From Gracilimonas sp. (GTDB lineage Bacteria; Bacteroidota; Rhodothermia; Balneolales; Balneolaceae), in the NCBI RefSeq assembly GCF_014762685.1, contig NZ_JABURM010000005.1, positions 62,001 through 126,000 of the forward strand: DNA of 64,000 bases, in the 5' to 3' direction. This document shows positions 25,147 through 33,614 of this stretch, in pieces. The notes beneath the pieces were generated by a model, which worked only from the letters and a program-made list of their open reading frames with translations, was not told the DNA's origin and made no database searches. The translations under genes were made by a program, and so were the position numbers. How positions within the stretch are numbered: the stretch's first letter is position 1; the number at the start of each line of letters is the position of its first letter.

Positions 25147-26427
25147 ATGCTGCCACAAATTCAGGAAAGTGAACTTAATACACTCAAAAGCAAACGTCTG
25201 ACAGAAATCATGGCTCCGGTTGGCGATTGGGCTTCACTTCAGGCAGCTCTTCAGGGAGGAGCTGATTCTATATACTTCGGTATTGAACAGCTCAACATGC
25301 GTGCAAGGGCTACTAACAATTTTAAACTCGAAGAACTTTCTGAGATCGCTGATGTTTGTTCGAAAAAAGGAGTAAGAACATATCTGACACTTAATACCGT
25401 ACTTTATGACCATGATTTACCTTTGATGAAAAGAATCATTAATGAAGTAAAACGATGTGGAATAACGGCCATTATTGCAGCGGATCAAGCGGCTATTTCC
25501 TATGCTTCCCGACAAGGGGTTGAAGTTCATATTTCAACCCAGGCGAACATCTCTAATATTGAGATGGTAGAGTTCTACAGTCATTTTGCAGATGTGATGG
25601 TTCTGGCTCGTGAACTGAGTTTAGGACTGGTCAAAAAGATCGTAGATGGCATCAGAGAACGAAATATTACGGGCCCTTCCGGAGAATTGGTGCAAATAGA
25701 GATCTTTGCACATGGTGCGCTATGTATGGCCGTGTCCGGAAAATGCTATTTGAGTTTACACACCTATAATTCTTCAGCGAACCGTGGAGCCTGTAAACAA
25801 AATTGCCGGCATGCTTACAAAGTGATCAATGATGAAGGGCAAGAGTTGGTGATTGATAATGAATATATCATGTCTCCAAAAGACCTTTGCACCATCGATT
25901 TTCTAGATCAGGTTTTGAATACCGGCGTACGGGTATTGAAGCTGGAAGGCAGGGGGCGATCTCCGGAGTATGTGAAAACGGTTACTCAATGTTATGCTGA
26001 AGCTGCATTAGCCGTTGAACAAGGTACATTTAATAAAGAGAAAGTAGCTGGATGGAAGGCACACCTTGAGAAAGTTTATAATCGAGGTTTTTGGGACGGA
26101 TACTACCTTGGTCGGAAGCTCGGGGAATGGAGTCAGGTTCACGGATCGGCAGCAACTAAAGAAAAAGTATTTACTGGGAAAGTGCTGCATTATTACCCCA
26201 AAGCGAAAGTGGCGCACCTTCGGATCAAAGCAAGGGGACTATCTTTTAAAGATCAGATTTTGATTATTGGGGAAAAGACAGGGGTGGCGGAACCTGAGAT
26301 TAAGTCTCTATGGGTTGATGAAACCTCCGTTCAAAAGGTGGAAAAAGGAAGCGATTGTACGATTCGTATAGATCAGGAAGTTCAGGAAGGGGATAAAGTG
26401 TATGTATGGGAGGACCGAAACCCATGA
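25147..26427 (+). CDS. U32-family protein, probable Fe-S-dependent hydroxylase type
   Basis: This 426-aa protein has the U32 core: MAPVGDWASLQAALQGGAD, YFGIEQLNMRAR, VHISTQANISN and the cluster-binding cysteines in GACKQNCRHAY, with SPKDLCTIDFL after it. Although listed as peptidases, several U32 members (UbiU/UbiV, RlhA, TrhP) bind a [4Fe-4S] cluster and add hydroxyl groups without oxygen. This one has the extra C-terminal RNA-modification-like domain (about 340-426), so an RlhA/TrhP-like role is possible. It leads an operon with a ferredoxin (4-bp overlap), which may be its electron donor. Confidence 0.8.
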   Translation: MLPQIQESELNTLKSKRLTEIMAPVGDWASLQAALQGGADSIYFGIEQLNMRARATNNFKLEELSEIADVCSKKGVRTYLTLNTVLYDHDLPLMKRIINEVKRCGITAIIAADQAAISYASRQGVEVHISTQANISNIEMVEFYSHFADVMVLARELSLGLVKKIVDGIRERNITGPSGELVQIEIFAHGALCMAVSGKCYLSLHTYNSSANRGACKQNCRHAYKVINDEGQELVIDNEYIMSPKDLCTIDFLDQVLNTGVRVLKLEGRGRSPEYVKTVTQCYAEAALAVEQGTFNKEKVAGWKAHLEKVYNRGFWDGYYLGRKLGEWSQVHGSAATKEKVFTGKVLHYYPKAKVAHLRIKARGLSFKDQILIIGEKTGVAEPEIKSLWVDETSVQKVEKGSDCTIRIDQEVQEGDKVYVWEDRNP

Positions 26428-26645
26428 GAATCACTTTTTACAGATCGAAATGCATTGGATGTAACTATTGCGTGGAAGCGTGGCCTGAACGCTGGCAGAT
26501 GTCCAAAAGAGACGGGAAATGCGTACTGATCGGTGCTAAGAAAAAAGGAAATATCCACCAGGTGCAAGTTGGTGAATATGAAAGAGAATATAATGAACGG
26601 GCGGCAGCGGCCTGTCCGGTAAATATCATACGTATCAATCAATAG
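26424..26645 (+). CDS. Single-cluster 4Fe-4S ferredoxin
   Basis: ATG 26424 overlaps the U32 stop (ATGA) and has GGAGG at 26409-26413, so it is preferred over 26406 and gives 73 aa. Three cysteines are in SKCIGCNYCVEAW and the fourth in the remote AAACPVN, the ligand set of monocluster ferredoxins. The usual CxxC second-cluster cysteine is Trp, so only one cluster is expected. It could supply electrons to the U32 enzyme; the next gene is an acyl-CoA synthetase 26 bp on. Confidence 0.85.
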   Translation: MRITFYRSKCIGCNYCVEAWPERWQMSKRDGKCVLIGAKKKGNIHQVQVGEYEREYNERAAAACPVNIIRINQ

Positions 26646-26671
26646 AGTTTTTATAAAAAGAGGATAAAAGC

Positions 26672-28735
26672 ATGAATAATCCATTTTTCTCACCAAAGGG
26701 AGTAGCTGTGATTGGTGCATCGCAAGATGCCCATAAGCTGGGATATGGAGTGATCCGAAACTTGCTTCAATACCGCTATAAGGGGGAGATTTATCCTGTC
26801 AATAAAAGTGCCTATGAAATTCAGGGCCTTACTTGCTTTGAATCGGTTGAAAAAGTACCTGATCCCGTTGATTTGGCTATCATCATCGTGCCTGCCAATG
26901 CTGTTGCCGGCGTGTTGGAAGAGTGTGGTGAACGGGGGATCAAATATGTGATTATTGTCACAGGTGGATTTAGTGAGACAGGGCCTGAAGGGAAAAAAAT
27001 GGAAGAAGAATTGATCGAAGTGGCCGGACGATATGACATTCGGATGGTTGGACCAAATTGTATAGGAACGATTGACACCCATACGCCCGTCAATACGACC
27101 TTTGTGGTGGGGATGCCGGAACCCGGAGAAATCGGTTTTATCTCTCATTCAGGAGCAATGGTCGCTGCCATCATTGACTGGGCAGAAGGAAGCGGCATCG
27201 GCTTCTCCAGAATAGCCAGCCTTGGAAACCAAATCGATGTGAATGAGATTGAGATGACCAAGACCATAGCCAAAGATCCCAAAACAAAAGTAATTACGGC
27301 GTATATAGAAGGTGTTTCAAATGGCCTGGAGTTTATGGAGACTGCTATAGAGGCCGCTTTAAAGAAACCATTCCTAATGCTGAAGGGAGGCCATGGGGAA
27401 AGTGGGGCGAAAGCAGTGGCCTCTCATACCGGAGCGCTGGCCGGAAGTTCAGAAGCTTACCATGCAGCTTTCAAGCATTGTGGTATTCAGGAGGCCCATA
27501 CCGTTGAAGAAATGTTTGAGTGGGCTCGGGCCATGGCATGGCAACCGCTTCCCAAAGGAAAAAGGGTGGCGGTTTTGACCAATGCGGGTGGCCCGGCTAT
27601 TCTAGCGGTAGATGCTTTGGAGCAGGCAGGATTGGAAATAGCCAGGCTCACACAAAAAACAAAAGACTATCTGACTTCCAGATTGCCGAAAGCAGCAAGT
27701 GTGAACAATCCGGTGGACGTACTCGCAGGCTCAGGTCCGGCAACCTATACACTGGCATTAGAAGCGTTGTTGACTGATGAACATGTGGATGCAGTTGTGG
27801 TAATTCAGGCTCCTCAGGATTGGTTCCTTCCGGTTAGCCTTGCGGAGGTTGTGGGTGAAGTAGCCGGCGCACATCAAAAGCCGGTAATTACTTCTATTAT
27901 GGGGCGGGCATCCGTTGGAGATGCACTCAAGATCCTTCAAAAGCGCCGAATTCCCAATGTGGCGTTTCCGGAACGCTCGGCTTCTGTGCTGTCTGCGATG
28001 ATAGCACGACGGGAATGGCTGGAGTCTGACAAAGCCCCGGAATCGGTTAATATTGAGATTAATTTAAAGACGGCAAGTGATGCGGTTGCTCAAAAAGACT
28101 GGACTGAGTTGCTAAAACTATATGGCGTTCGGTTTCCTCAGCAAAGAATAGCATCAACCCTCAGTGAAGCCATTGACGAGGCTTCTAAGATAAATGGAGG
28201 CGTTGCGATGAAATTAGTTTCGGATGAGGTGAGTCATAAGTCAGATATTGGCGGAGTTAAATTGAATCTAAAAGGAGAGACGGCTATTCGTAAGGCCTGG
28301 GAAGAAATAGCAGAAGGAACAGTCAAAGCAGGTGCCGGAATGAAAGGAGTGCTTCTTCAGGAAATGATATCATCTGCCCGGGAAGTGATTGTTGGAATGG
28401 TTCGGGATGAACAATTTGGAGCAACCGTGCTTTTTGGTACCGGCGGAACGGATGTAGAATTGATTAAAGACGTACATACAGCAATCGCACCAAAAAATCG
28501 TGAACAGGTTCAGCGATTAATCAATGCTACGAAAGCCGGTGTGAAATTAAAAGGATGGAGAAATCTGCCACCCGGTGATAGTGAAGCGTTGACAGGTGTG
28601 ATTTTAGCATTGAGTAAAATTGCTTATGATTTTCCGGAAATCACTGAACTGGAAATCAACCCACTTTGTGTGTTACCGAAGGGAGAAGGAGTGTATGCCT
28701 TGGATGTAAGAGGGGATATGAATCGAAAATTTTAG
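26672..28735 (+). CDS. ADP-forming acyl-CoA (acetate-CoA) synthetase, fused alpha/beta
   Basis: This 687-aa protein interconverts an acyl-CoA plus ADP and phosphate with acid, CoA and ATP. The CoA-binding domain (1-130: GVAVIGASQD), the succinyl-CoA ligase-like domains with phospho-His motif ASHTGALAGS near residue 250, and the C-terminal ATP-grasp domain (from about 470: KLVSDEVSHKSDIGG, LEINPL) are all present. Such enzymes make ATP by substrate-level phosphorylation from acetyl- or aryl-acyl-CoA. It is in the U32/ferredoxin operon. The acid substrate cannot be read. Confidence 0.92.
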   Translation: MNNPFFSPKGVAVIGASQDAHKLGYGVIRNLLQYRYKGEIYPVNKSAYEIQGLTCFESVEKVPDPVDLAIIIVPANAVAGVLEECGERGIKYVIIVTGGFSETGPEGKKMEEELIEVAGRYDIRMVGPNCIGTIDTHTPVNTTFVVGMPEPGEIGFISHSGAMVAAIIDWAEGSGIGFSRIASLGNQIDVNEIEMTKTIAKDPKTKVITAYIEGVSNGLEFMETAIEAALKKPFLMLKGGHGESGAKAVASHTGALAGSSEAYHAAFKHCGIQEAHTVEEMFEWARAMAWQPLPKGKRVAVLTNAGGPAILAVDALEQAGLEIARLTQKTKDYLTSRLPKAASVNNPVDVLAGSGPATYTLALEALLTDEHVDAVVVIQAPQDWFLPVSLAEVVGEVAGAHQKPVITSIMGRASVGDALKILQKRRIPNVAFPERSASVLSAMIARREWLESDKAPESVNIEINLKTASDAVAQKDWTELLKLYGVRFPQQRIASTLSEAIDEASKINGGVAMKLVSDEVSHKSDIGGVKLNLKGETAIRKAWEEIAEGTVKAGAGMKGVLLQEMISSAREVIVGMVRDEQFGATVLFGTGGTDVELIKDVHTAIAPKNREQVQRLINATKAGVKLKGWRNLPPGDSEALTGVILALSKIAYDFPEITELEINPLCVLPKGEGVYALDVRGDMNRKF

Positions 28736-29737
28736 TTATGCGTCTTCTCCATAAATAAGCTCCTGAAATTCCTCATTCTCGATATTTCCAAAATAATCCT
28801 CTATATTCACTTTTTCGATAGAGGCCGCGATATCTTCCGGCTCGTATCGAACGCCTTTGAGTAGATCTTCCACTTCCTGCACAGATTCTTTGCCAAAGAA
28901 ATCTCCATAAATTTTCATGTTTTTGATGTGTCCCTTTTGTACGTCTAAGCGCAGGTCAATTTCACCTACGGGAAAACGTTTGCTTCGCTGAATGTTGAAT
29001 TTAGGGGATTTTCCATAGTTCCAGTCCCAATTTCCGTATTTTTCTTTTCTGAGTTCATGTACGGCTTTCCATTCATTTTGGGTAAGTCTGTAAGTTTCGA
29101 AAGAGTCTTGGTCTTTATACAAGCCTTCCAAAAGTCGGGATCGAAATTCAGTTACACTCATTTCAGTATCTATAAACTCGATGATGTTAGCTACCCGGCT
29201 GCGGACCGATTTATGTCCCTTTGATTCAATCTTGCTCATCTTTACATTTAAAGCGTTAGCTACTTCGCCGAGGTCGCTGTTGAAGAGAAGGGTGCCATGA
29301 GAGAACATGCGCTTTCTGGTAGAAAACTGAGCATTCCCTGAAATTTTTTTACCATCGGCGAGAATGTCATTTCGCCCACTCATTTCCGCCGGGACTCCCA
29401 TTTCTTTTAAAATCTGGATTACCGGTTCATTGAATTTTAGAAAATTATGCAGGTTTTCCTGTTTGTATTTAGTGATGAAACTGAAATTTAAGTTTCCAAG
29501 GTCGTGATATACCGCTCCGCCGCCCGACATCCTGCGGACGACATGAATGCCATTATCACGGACATACCCATCATTAATTTCTTCCAGGGTATTTTGGTTC
29601 CGGCCAATAATAATTGAAGGTTCATTAATGTAGAACAGAAGATAATCTTCACTTTCACCAAAATTTCGCAGGGCGTATTCTTCCAGAGCCAGATTAATTT
29701 GAGGCTTGGTGATTCCTTCATTATCAATAAAAATCAT
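28736..29737 (-). CDS. lplA: Lipoate-protein ligase
   Basis: This protein attaches lipoate to lipoyl domains of 2-oxo acid dehydrogenases. The preferred ATG 29737 gives 333 aa, because family similarity starts at MIFIDNEGITKPQINLALEEYAL; an ATG 14 codons upstream also exists. Motifs INEPSIIIGRNQNTLEEIN, RRMSGGGAVYHDLGNLNFSFI and the Lys-containing DGKKISGNAQF are typical, and a C-terminal accessory domain is present. It ends against the convergent acyl-CoA synthetase gene with no gap. Confidence 0.93.
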   Translation of the reverse strand: MIFIDNEGITKPQINLALEEYALRNFGESEDYLLFYINEPSIIIGRNQNTLEEINDGYVRDNGIHVVRRMSGGGAVYHDLGNLNFSFITKYKQENLHNFLKFNEPVIQILKEMGVPAEMSGRNDILADGKKISGNAQFSTRKRMFSHGTLLFNSDLGEVANALNVKMSKIESKGHKSVRSRVANIIEFIDTEMSVTEFRSRLLEGLYKDQDSFETYRLTQNEWKAVHELRKEKYGNWDWNYGKSPKFNIQRSKRFPVGEIDLRLDVQKGHIKNMKIYGDFFGKESVQEVEDLLKGVRYEPEDIAASIEKVNIEDYFGNIENEEFQELIYGEDA

Positions 29738-29784
29738 GATGAATAAGAATGTTTGATATTCAGGATATGAAATTTTCAATCAAT

Positions 29785-29820
29785 TAATGTGGGGATGCAA
29801 AATCTTGCGTCCCCACATTA
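29785..29820 (-). terminator. Long hairpin after the 156-aa membrane protein gene
   Basis: TAATGTGGGGATGCAA (29785-29800) pairs with TTGCGTCCCCACATTA (29805-29820) over 16 bp with one G-U pair and a 4-nt loop. It lies between the minus-strand membrane gene and lplA. It resembles the GGGGACGCAAGATTTTGCGTCCCC type of intergenic hairpin repeated in many Bacteroidota genomes, and may act as terminator or mobile palindrome. Confidence 0.65.
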
Positions 29821-29850
29821 AATGGAAAAATGTTAAACATGATTTTAAAA

Positions 29851-30321
29851 TCAACCATTCACTCCGGCAACTTTCAGGGATTGGGTAAGGAATAAACCGT
29901 ACACGATGTGCATCAGTAATCCGGCTATAATGAGTTTGCCGGGAACCCAGGTATTGGAGTAAAAGAGGCCAAATGATTCCCCTGCTGCAGCCGATGCGAA
30001 CGGAGAAACAACCAAACCAGCCATTATAGATATGATCACTCCGTAGATAACCCCTTGAACAATCCAGTTTCCGGGAATACGATGTTGAAAATAAACCACC
30101 CAGATGAGTGCAAGTCCCACCCCAATAATATTAAAGGCTAAATTCCCAAATATGATTTCATAGGGCGCCACATCGTGCACATGATTAAAGCTTTCAGTCA
30201 GGATCAGCCCCACATCTATTACAGGCAGACCAATTCCGCCTTGGAGAAAGGCGGTCATTGCCATGGCAAAAGTTGCGACAAATCCACATACAACAGTTCG
30301 GAGGAAAACGGAAGAGCTCAT
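29851..30321 (-). CDS. DUF6789-like membrane protein
   Basis: This 156-aa protein has four hydrophobic segments (about 8-28, 55-78, 88-110, 128-148) with MHIVYGLFL near the end. The pattern is like DUF6789 membrane proteins common near respiratory genes in Bacteroidota. His and Trp residues in the helices could hold haem or a metal, but nothing is shown. It precedes the hairpin terminator and follows the small DUF3565 pair. Confidence 0.55.
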   Translation of the reverse strand: MSSSVFLRTVVCGFVATFAMAMTAFLQGGIGLPVIDVGLILTESFNHVHDVAPYEIIFGNLAFNIIGVGLALIWVVYFQHRIPGNWIVQGVIYGVIISIMAGLVVSPFASAAAGESFGLFYSNTWVPGKLIIAGLLMHIVYGLFLTQSLKVAGVNG

Positions 30322-30383
30322 AATGTATCCTTTATAATTTTATTGAAATTTGAAAAACCTGAAAAACTGAATGTACCAAAGTT

Positions 30384-30569
30384 TTACCGTTCACACTCTT
30401 TGCAATTTAATTTTTTGCCCAAGCGGGTTTCCCGGCCTTCTTCTGTAATTACCCAAGGCCGTAATTGCCAAGGCGGATTATGCCTGACGTGTTGGGTATG
30501 TCCGCATTTCAGATCGGCTACCCAATCGCCGTGTTCGTCTTTGTGAAATCCGGTAATAGGTTGTTTCAT
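30384..30569 (-). CDS. DUF3565 small protein
   Basis: This 61-aa protein matches DUF3565: GFHKDEHGDWVADLKCGHTQHVRHNPPW and a final LNCKECER. Cys/His pairs (KCGH, NCKEC) look like a small zinc-binding fold. The function is unknown; homologues were noted as pressure-regulated ORFs. Its start touches the stop of the previous 65-aa gene by one base, so they are co-translated. Confidence 0.85.
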   Translation of the reverse strand: MKQPITGFHKDEHGDWVADLKCGHTQHVRHNPPWQLRPWVITEEGRETRLGKKLNCKECER

Positions 30570-30766
30570 TAACTTGATTGTTCTTCATCTAAAATCTTTT
30601 TCAAATTCAGCGATTGCATGGCACTAATTGCCGCTTCCATTGCGCCCTCCGCACAAAGTCCACTTATGGAAGCATCCATAAAACCTTCTTGGGCAGCTTT
30701 GATACAGGCTCCTCGAATATTCTCAGCATACTCAATGTTCTGGGTTTTTTTCATTTTTGAATCCAT
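30569..30766 (-). CDS. Small conserved-looking cytosolic protein of 65 aa
   Basis: A 65-aa helical protein with RGACIKAAQEGFMDASISGLCAEGAMEAAI, rich in Ala/Gly and with two Cys. I do not recognise the family. It is tightly coupled to the DUF3565 gene (1-bp overlap), which supports it being real. A start four codons later is possible. Confidence 0.6.
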   Translation of the reverse strand: MDSKMKKTQNIEYAENIRGACIKAAQEGFMDASISGLCAEGAMEAAISAMQSLNLKKILDEEQSS

Positions 30767-30826
30767 TTTTTAGTAATTGAAATCCACAGTTTTAGAAAAA
30801 GATAACATGCACACCGATTCTTTTAC

Positions 30827-31318
30827 CTAACCTCTGACTACGCGGATGGCATAGTACAATATCAATAAGCCGAAAATCAAATTTATTCTTCCCAGCCAGC
30901 TCGAGAGTTTGCGGAATTTTTGGGTAAGAATTGAATTGGGTTCGGACTCCATCAGCTCTGCAGCTTTTGGGCCGGCATAGAAGTCGTGTACCCCACTGAT
31001 AAGTAAGACGATACTGAATATTATCAATTTAATTCCCAGGTAGTATCCAAACCCGGCACTCCAGAAATTTTGATCCAAGAATAGTTTCCAGTCAAAACCC
31101 CGAGTGGTTAAATTGGTGACACCTGTAATGATCAAAAGCATGAAAAGCAGCCAGGAAATGCGGCTGAATTTTTCACCGATTAGCTTAAAGAATGCCCCCC
31201 TATGCTTATTCAGGAGTGGTTCACGGGAAGCCGGTACTAAAACTGCTACGGTAAACAACATGCCTCCAATCCAGAATATTGCGGACAGGATGTGGATAAA
31301 AAGGGAAAGGTAATACAT
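30827..31318 (-). CDS. CopD-domain membrane protein
   Basis: This 163-aa protein has four helices and the CopD/DUF2269-like pattern: His9 in LFIHILSAIFWIGGMLF, FSRISWLLFMLLIITGV, and KLIIFSIVLLISGVHDFY. CopD proteins move copper through the inner membrane or relate to oxidase assembly. It lies divergent from nirK, a copper enzyme, with a 229-bp gap, so copper supply is a reasonable guess. Confidence 0.75.
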   Translation of the reverse strand: MYYLSLFIHILSAIFWIGGMLFTVAVLVPASREPLLNKHRGAFFKLIGEKFSRISWLLFMLLIITGVTNLTTRGFDWKLFLDQNFWSAGFGYYLGIKLIIFSIVLLISGVHDFYAGPKAAELMESEPNSILTQKFRKLSSWLGRINLIFGLLILYYAIRVVRG

Positions 31319-31498
31319 AGATTTAAGATGGTCTGTTTTTGATGATTTTAAAAAATTTTTCCTTCAATTTTGATCAATATGGCCGGTAAAAATATTAATT
31401 CCGGGGAAGTGATTTTCCGAGAATTGAGTTGACTCGTCTTCATATCAAATTCATAATCTAGCTTTATTATGGATTTGAAAAGGAATTAATCAACAATT

Positions 31499-31522
31499 AA
31501 TTAAGATAAAATAGTCTTAAAA
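31499..31522. promoter_or_regulatory. Operator candidate C: AATTAAGA(N8)TCTTAAAA before nirK
   Basis: The left half is identical to site A and the right half to site B; the spacer is TAAAATAG. It ends 25 bp before the nirK start codon, which ties nitrite reduction to the NsrR-like regulator. Confidence 0.7.
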
Positions 31523-31547
31523 CTAAAAATAACTAAATCCCAAAACT

Positions 31548-32681
31548 ATGAAATCTGCTATATTAAAAATCACACTAATGGTCGGAATGGTATTGTTTGG
31601 AATGAGTTCCATGTTAATGGCTCAAACCGAAGAATATACCTTAGATGGAATGACTTTCGGAATGCCCGAAGCTGAAGTTTATACAGAGGACTACACGGGC
31701 TCCCCGGTAGTTGGCGAGTACGTCACACAACTTCCAAATCTGGCTCCTCTAGATTATGAAGGAAACAAACATCATGAAGTACGCATTGATATCATTGTAC
31801 AAGAAATTGAAGTGGCTGAGGGCGTTCGCTATCAGGCATGGACATTTGGTGGAACTGTGCCCGGCCCTGTATTACATGTGAAAGAAGGTGACCGCATTAC
31901 TTTTGTAATGAAAAATCGTTCAGATGAGGAAGTTACTATTACAGAACCAAATAAAGGTGGTTCACCTTTTATGAATCAAGTGGCTGAAAACCCTTACCAG
32001 AAAAACTCATCTGCAATTATGCCAATGCCTCACTCTATGGATTTCCATGCCGGAACCGTAGCGAAAGATGACAAGTGGAGAACTATTGGACCTGGAGAAA
32101 CCATCAAATTTGACTGGGTGGCAAATTATGCAGGTTCTTACATATACCACTGTGGAACTCCAAGTGTTTTAATGCACACTGCGATGGGACAGCACGGAAT
32201 GGTTGTAGTTTCACCCAAAGACGGATACCCAACCGATTATGAAGTTGACCGTGAGTATGTAGTTGTGCAAAGTGAGTATTACCTGACAAAAGGAGCCGGC
32301 GATTTGTACACTTATGATTATGAAGCTGCGTCTAATAACAATCCTTCACATGTAGTTTTCAATGGTCACCAAACAGTGTTACATGATCAGCCGCTTAAAG
32401 CCAATGCCGGTGAGCGTGTTCGCCTGCACTTCAGTAACAATGGTCCAAGCGGAACTTCCAGCTTCCATGTTATTGGCGCCATTTTTGACAGAGTTTGGTT
32501 AGAAGGACACCCATTCAACGAAATGAGAGGAATGCAGACTGTACTGCTTGGTGCATCTAATTCAGCTACAATAGACTTTATTGTTCCTGAAGAAGGAAAA
32601 TACATTCTGGTTGACCACGAATTTGTGGATGCCGAAAAAGGTGCTACCGGTACATTGAAAGCTGGTCCACGAAAGAAATAA
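31548..32681 (+). CDS. nirK: Copper-containing nitrite reductase
   Basis: NirK reduces nitrite to NO in the periplasm. The 377-aa protein has a Sec signal and two cupredoxin domains. Type 1 copper: His162 (PMPHSMD), Cys202 (YHCGTP) and His210 (LMHTA). Type 2: His167, His201 and His357 (LVDHEF), with catalytic Asp165 and His307 (FHVIG). The Cys-to-His spacing is that of AniA-like class II enzymes. At the axial Met position five residues after His210, where the family reads GMYG, it has Gln215 (GQHG), which would alter the copper potential. It heads the operon with nirV, sco, a cupredoxin and a porin. Confidence 0.97.
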   Translation: MKSAILKITLMVGMVLFGMSSMLMAQTEEYTLDGMTFGMPEAEVYTEDYTGSPVVGEYVTQLPNLAPLDYEGNKHHEVRIDIIVQEIEVAEGVRYQAWTFGGTVPGPVLHVKEGDRITFVMKNRSDEEVTITEPNKGGSPFMNQVAENPYQKNSSAIMPMPHSMDFHAGTVAKDDKWRTIGPGETIKFDWVANYAGSYIYHCGTPSVLMHTAMGQHGMVVVSPKDGYPTDYEVDREYVVVQSEYYLTKGAGDLYTYDYEAASNNNPSHVVFNGHQTVLHDQPLKANAGERVRLHFSNNGPSGTSSFHVIGAIFDRVWLEGHPFNEMRGMQTVLLGASNSATIDFIVPEEGKYILVDHEFVDAEKGATGTLKAGPRKK

Positions 32682-32693
32682 ATATGATCCACA

Positions 32694-32714
32694 GGGGCGA
32701 ATTGCATTCGCGCC
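32694..32714. repeat. Short palindromic repeat, copy 1
   Basis: GGGGCGAATTGCATTCGC followed by GCC, an imperfect palindrome just after nirK. A near-identical perfect copy lies at 34225-34244. This type of GGGCGAAT/ATTCGCCC hairpin recurs in Bacteroidota intergenic DNA and may form RNA hairpins that stabilise or attenuate the transcript. Confidence 0.6.
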
Positions 32715-32743
32715 GAAGGTGAATTTGACTTATTGAAATTTAG

Positions 32744-32774
32744 CCGTTAGGGTGACTGATACTCACCCTAATGG
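32744..32774 (+). terminator. Stem-loop between nirK and the nirV-like gene
   Basis: CCGTTAGGGTGA (32744-32755) and TCACCCTAATGG (32763-32774) form a 12-bp stem with one G-U pair around a 7-nt loop. There is no T-run, so partial attenuation or mRNA stabilisation of nirK is likelier than full termination. Confidence 0.5.
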
Positions 32775-32798
32775 ATTATAAAATGAATTAATATTAAA

Positions 32799-33614
32799 AT
32801 GATGAGATCCCTAAGAAACATATCTGCCCTTGCTGCCCTGATGATCTTTGTGATGACCGCTTTTATACCTGAAATCGTGTTTTCACAAACAGCAAGAGTA
32901 CTTGTTCCTGCGGGATCTTTTCATTCTATTTTACCGGAAGTAGAGGGCGAACCGATTGTTGTTGATTCCTTTTATATGGATGAGACAGCCGTTACCAACG
33001 AAGAGTTTTTGGACTTCCTGAAAGCAAATCCCGAATGGAGACGCTCCGAAATCCCTCCCATTTTTACCAATAATGGTTACCTGAAAGAATGGAAATCAGA
33101 TATGGAACCGGGCTATGAAAAGCTTGGGGAGAATCGTCCGGTAACCCGTGTTTCTTGGTATGCAGCAAATGCATATTGTGCAGACCGGGATGGCCGACTT
33201 CCGACTCTGAATGAGTGGGAATATTCAGCACAATTGCTGGAATTCAATACCGAAGCGGAGATGAATAAATTTAGCAGCGGTCTGATTAACTGGTATTCCG
33301 GAATTGATGTAAACAATTTGGCCGAAGTTGGTTCTACCGGAATTGAAACCACTACAGGTGTTAAAGATCAATTTGGTTTAGTGATGGAATGGGTGGAGGA
33401 TTTTAAGCCTATCATCGCCGATGAACTTTCACTGGATTGCGGTACGGTGGGACGTATGAATACATTGGGCAGCGTGTACAGTTATGCGGCATCTATCAGG
33501 TACATCACCCGGATGAGTTTCAATGCAAAAATTACTACGGGAATGGTAGGGTTCCGATGTGCATATGATGAGCCGGCGCCTTCCTCCCAAAACCAAAATG
33601 GAGTATCGTTATGA
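32799..33614 (+). CDS. nirV: NirV-like SUMF1/FGE-fold protein
   Basis: This 271-aa exported protein (signal to about residue 29) has the SUMF1 fold: DETAVTNEEFLDFLKANPEW, PVTRVSWYAANAYCADRDGRLPTLNEWEY, GLVMEWVEDF and VGFRCAYD. NirV proteins of this fold accompany nirK in many denitrifiers; their role is unsettled. The paired catalytic cysteines of sulfatase-activating enzymes are not seen, so it probably does not serve the sulfatase at 46.5 kb. Its stop overlaps the SCO start (ATGA). Confidence 0.8.
   Translation: MMRSLRNISALAALMIFVMTAFIPEIVFSQTARVLVPAGSFHSILPEVEGEPIVVDSFYMDETAVTNEEFLDFLKANPEWRRSEIPPIFTNNGYLKEWKSDMEPGYEKLGENRPVTRVSWYAANAYCADRDGRLPTLNEWEYSAQLLEFNTEAEMNKFSSGLINWYSGIDVNNLAEVGSTGIETTTGVKDQFGLVMEWVEDFKPIIADELSLDCGTVGRMNTLGSVYSYAASIRYITRMSFNAKITTGMVGFRCAYDEPAPSSQNQNGVSL

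Noticed and set aside
26690-27148. Minus-strand 152-codon frame opposite the acyl-CoA synthetase
   Set aside because: It lies wholly within a clearly conserved gene on the other strand and has unusual His/Phe-rich composition typical of antisense frames.
31369-31380. TTGATCAATAT upstream of nirK as an Fnr box
   Set aside because: An Fnr/Dnr site needs TTGAT(N4)ATCAA; here the arms run together without the 4-bp centre, and the better-placed inverted repeat is at 31499-31522.
32799-33614. NirV-like protein as the activator of the 46.5-kb sulfatase
   Set aside because: It shares the SUMF1 fold, but the paired catalytic cysteines of formylglycine-generating enzymes are not visible, it is exported, and it sits in the nirK operon 13 kb away.
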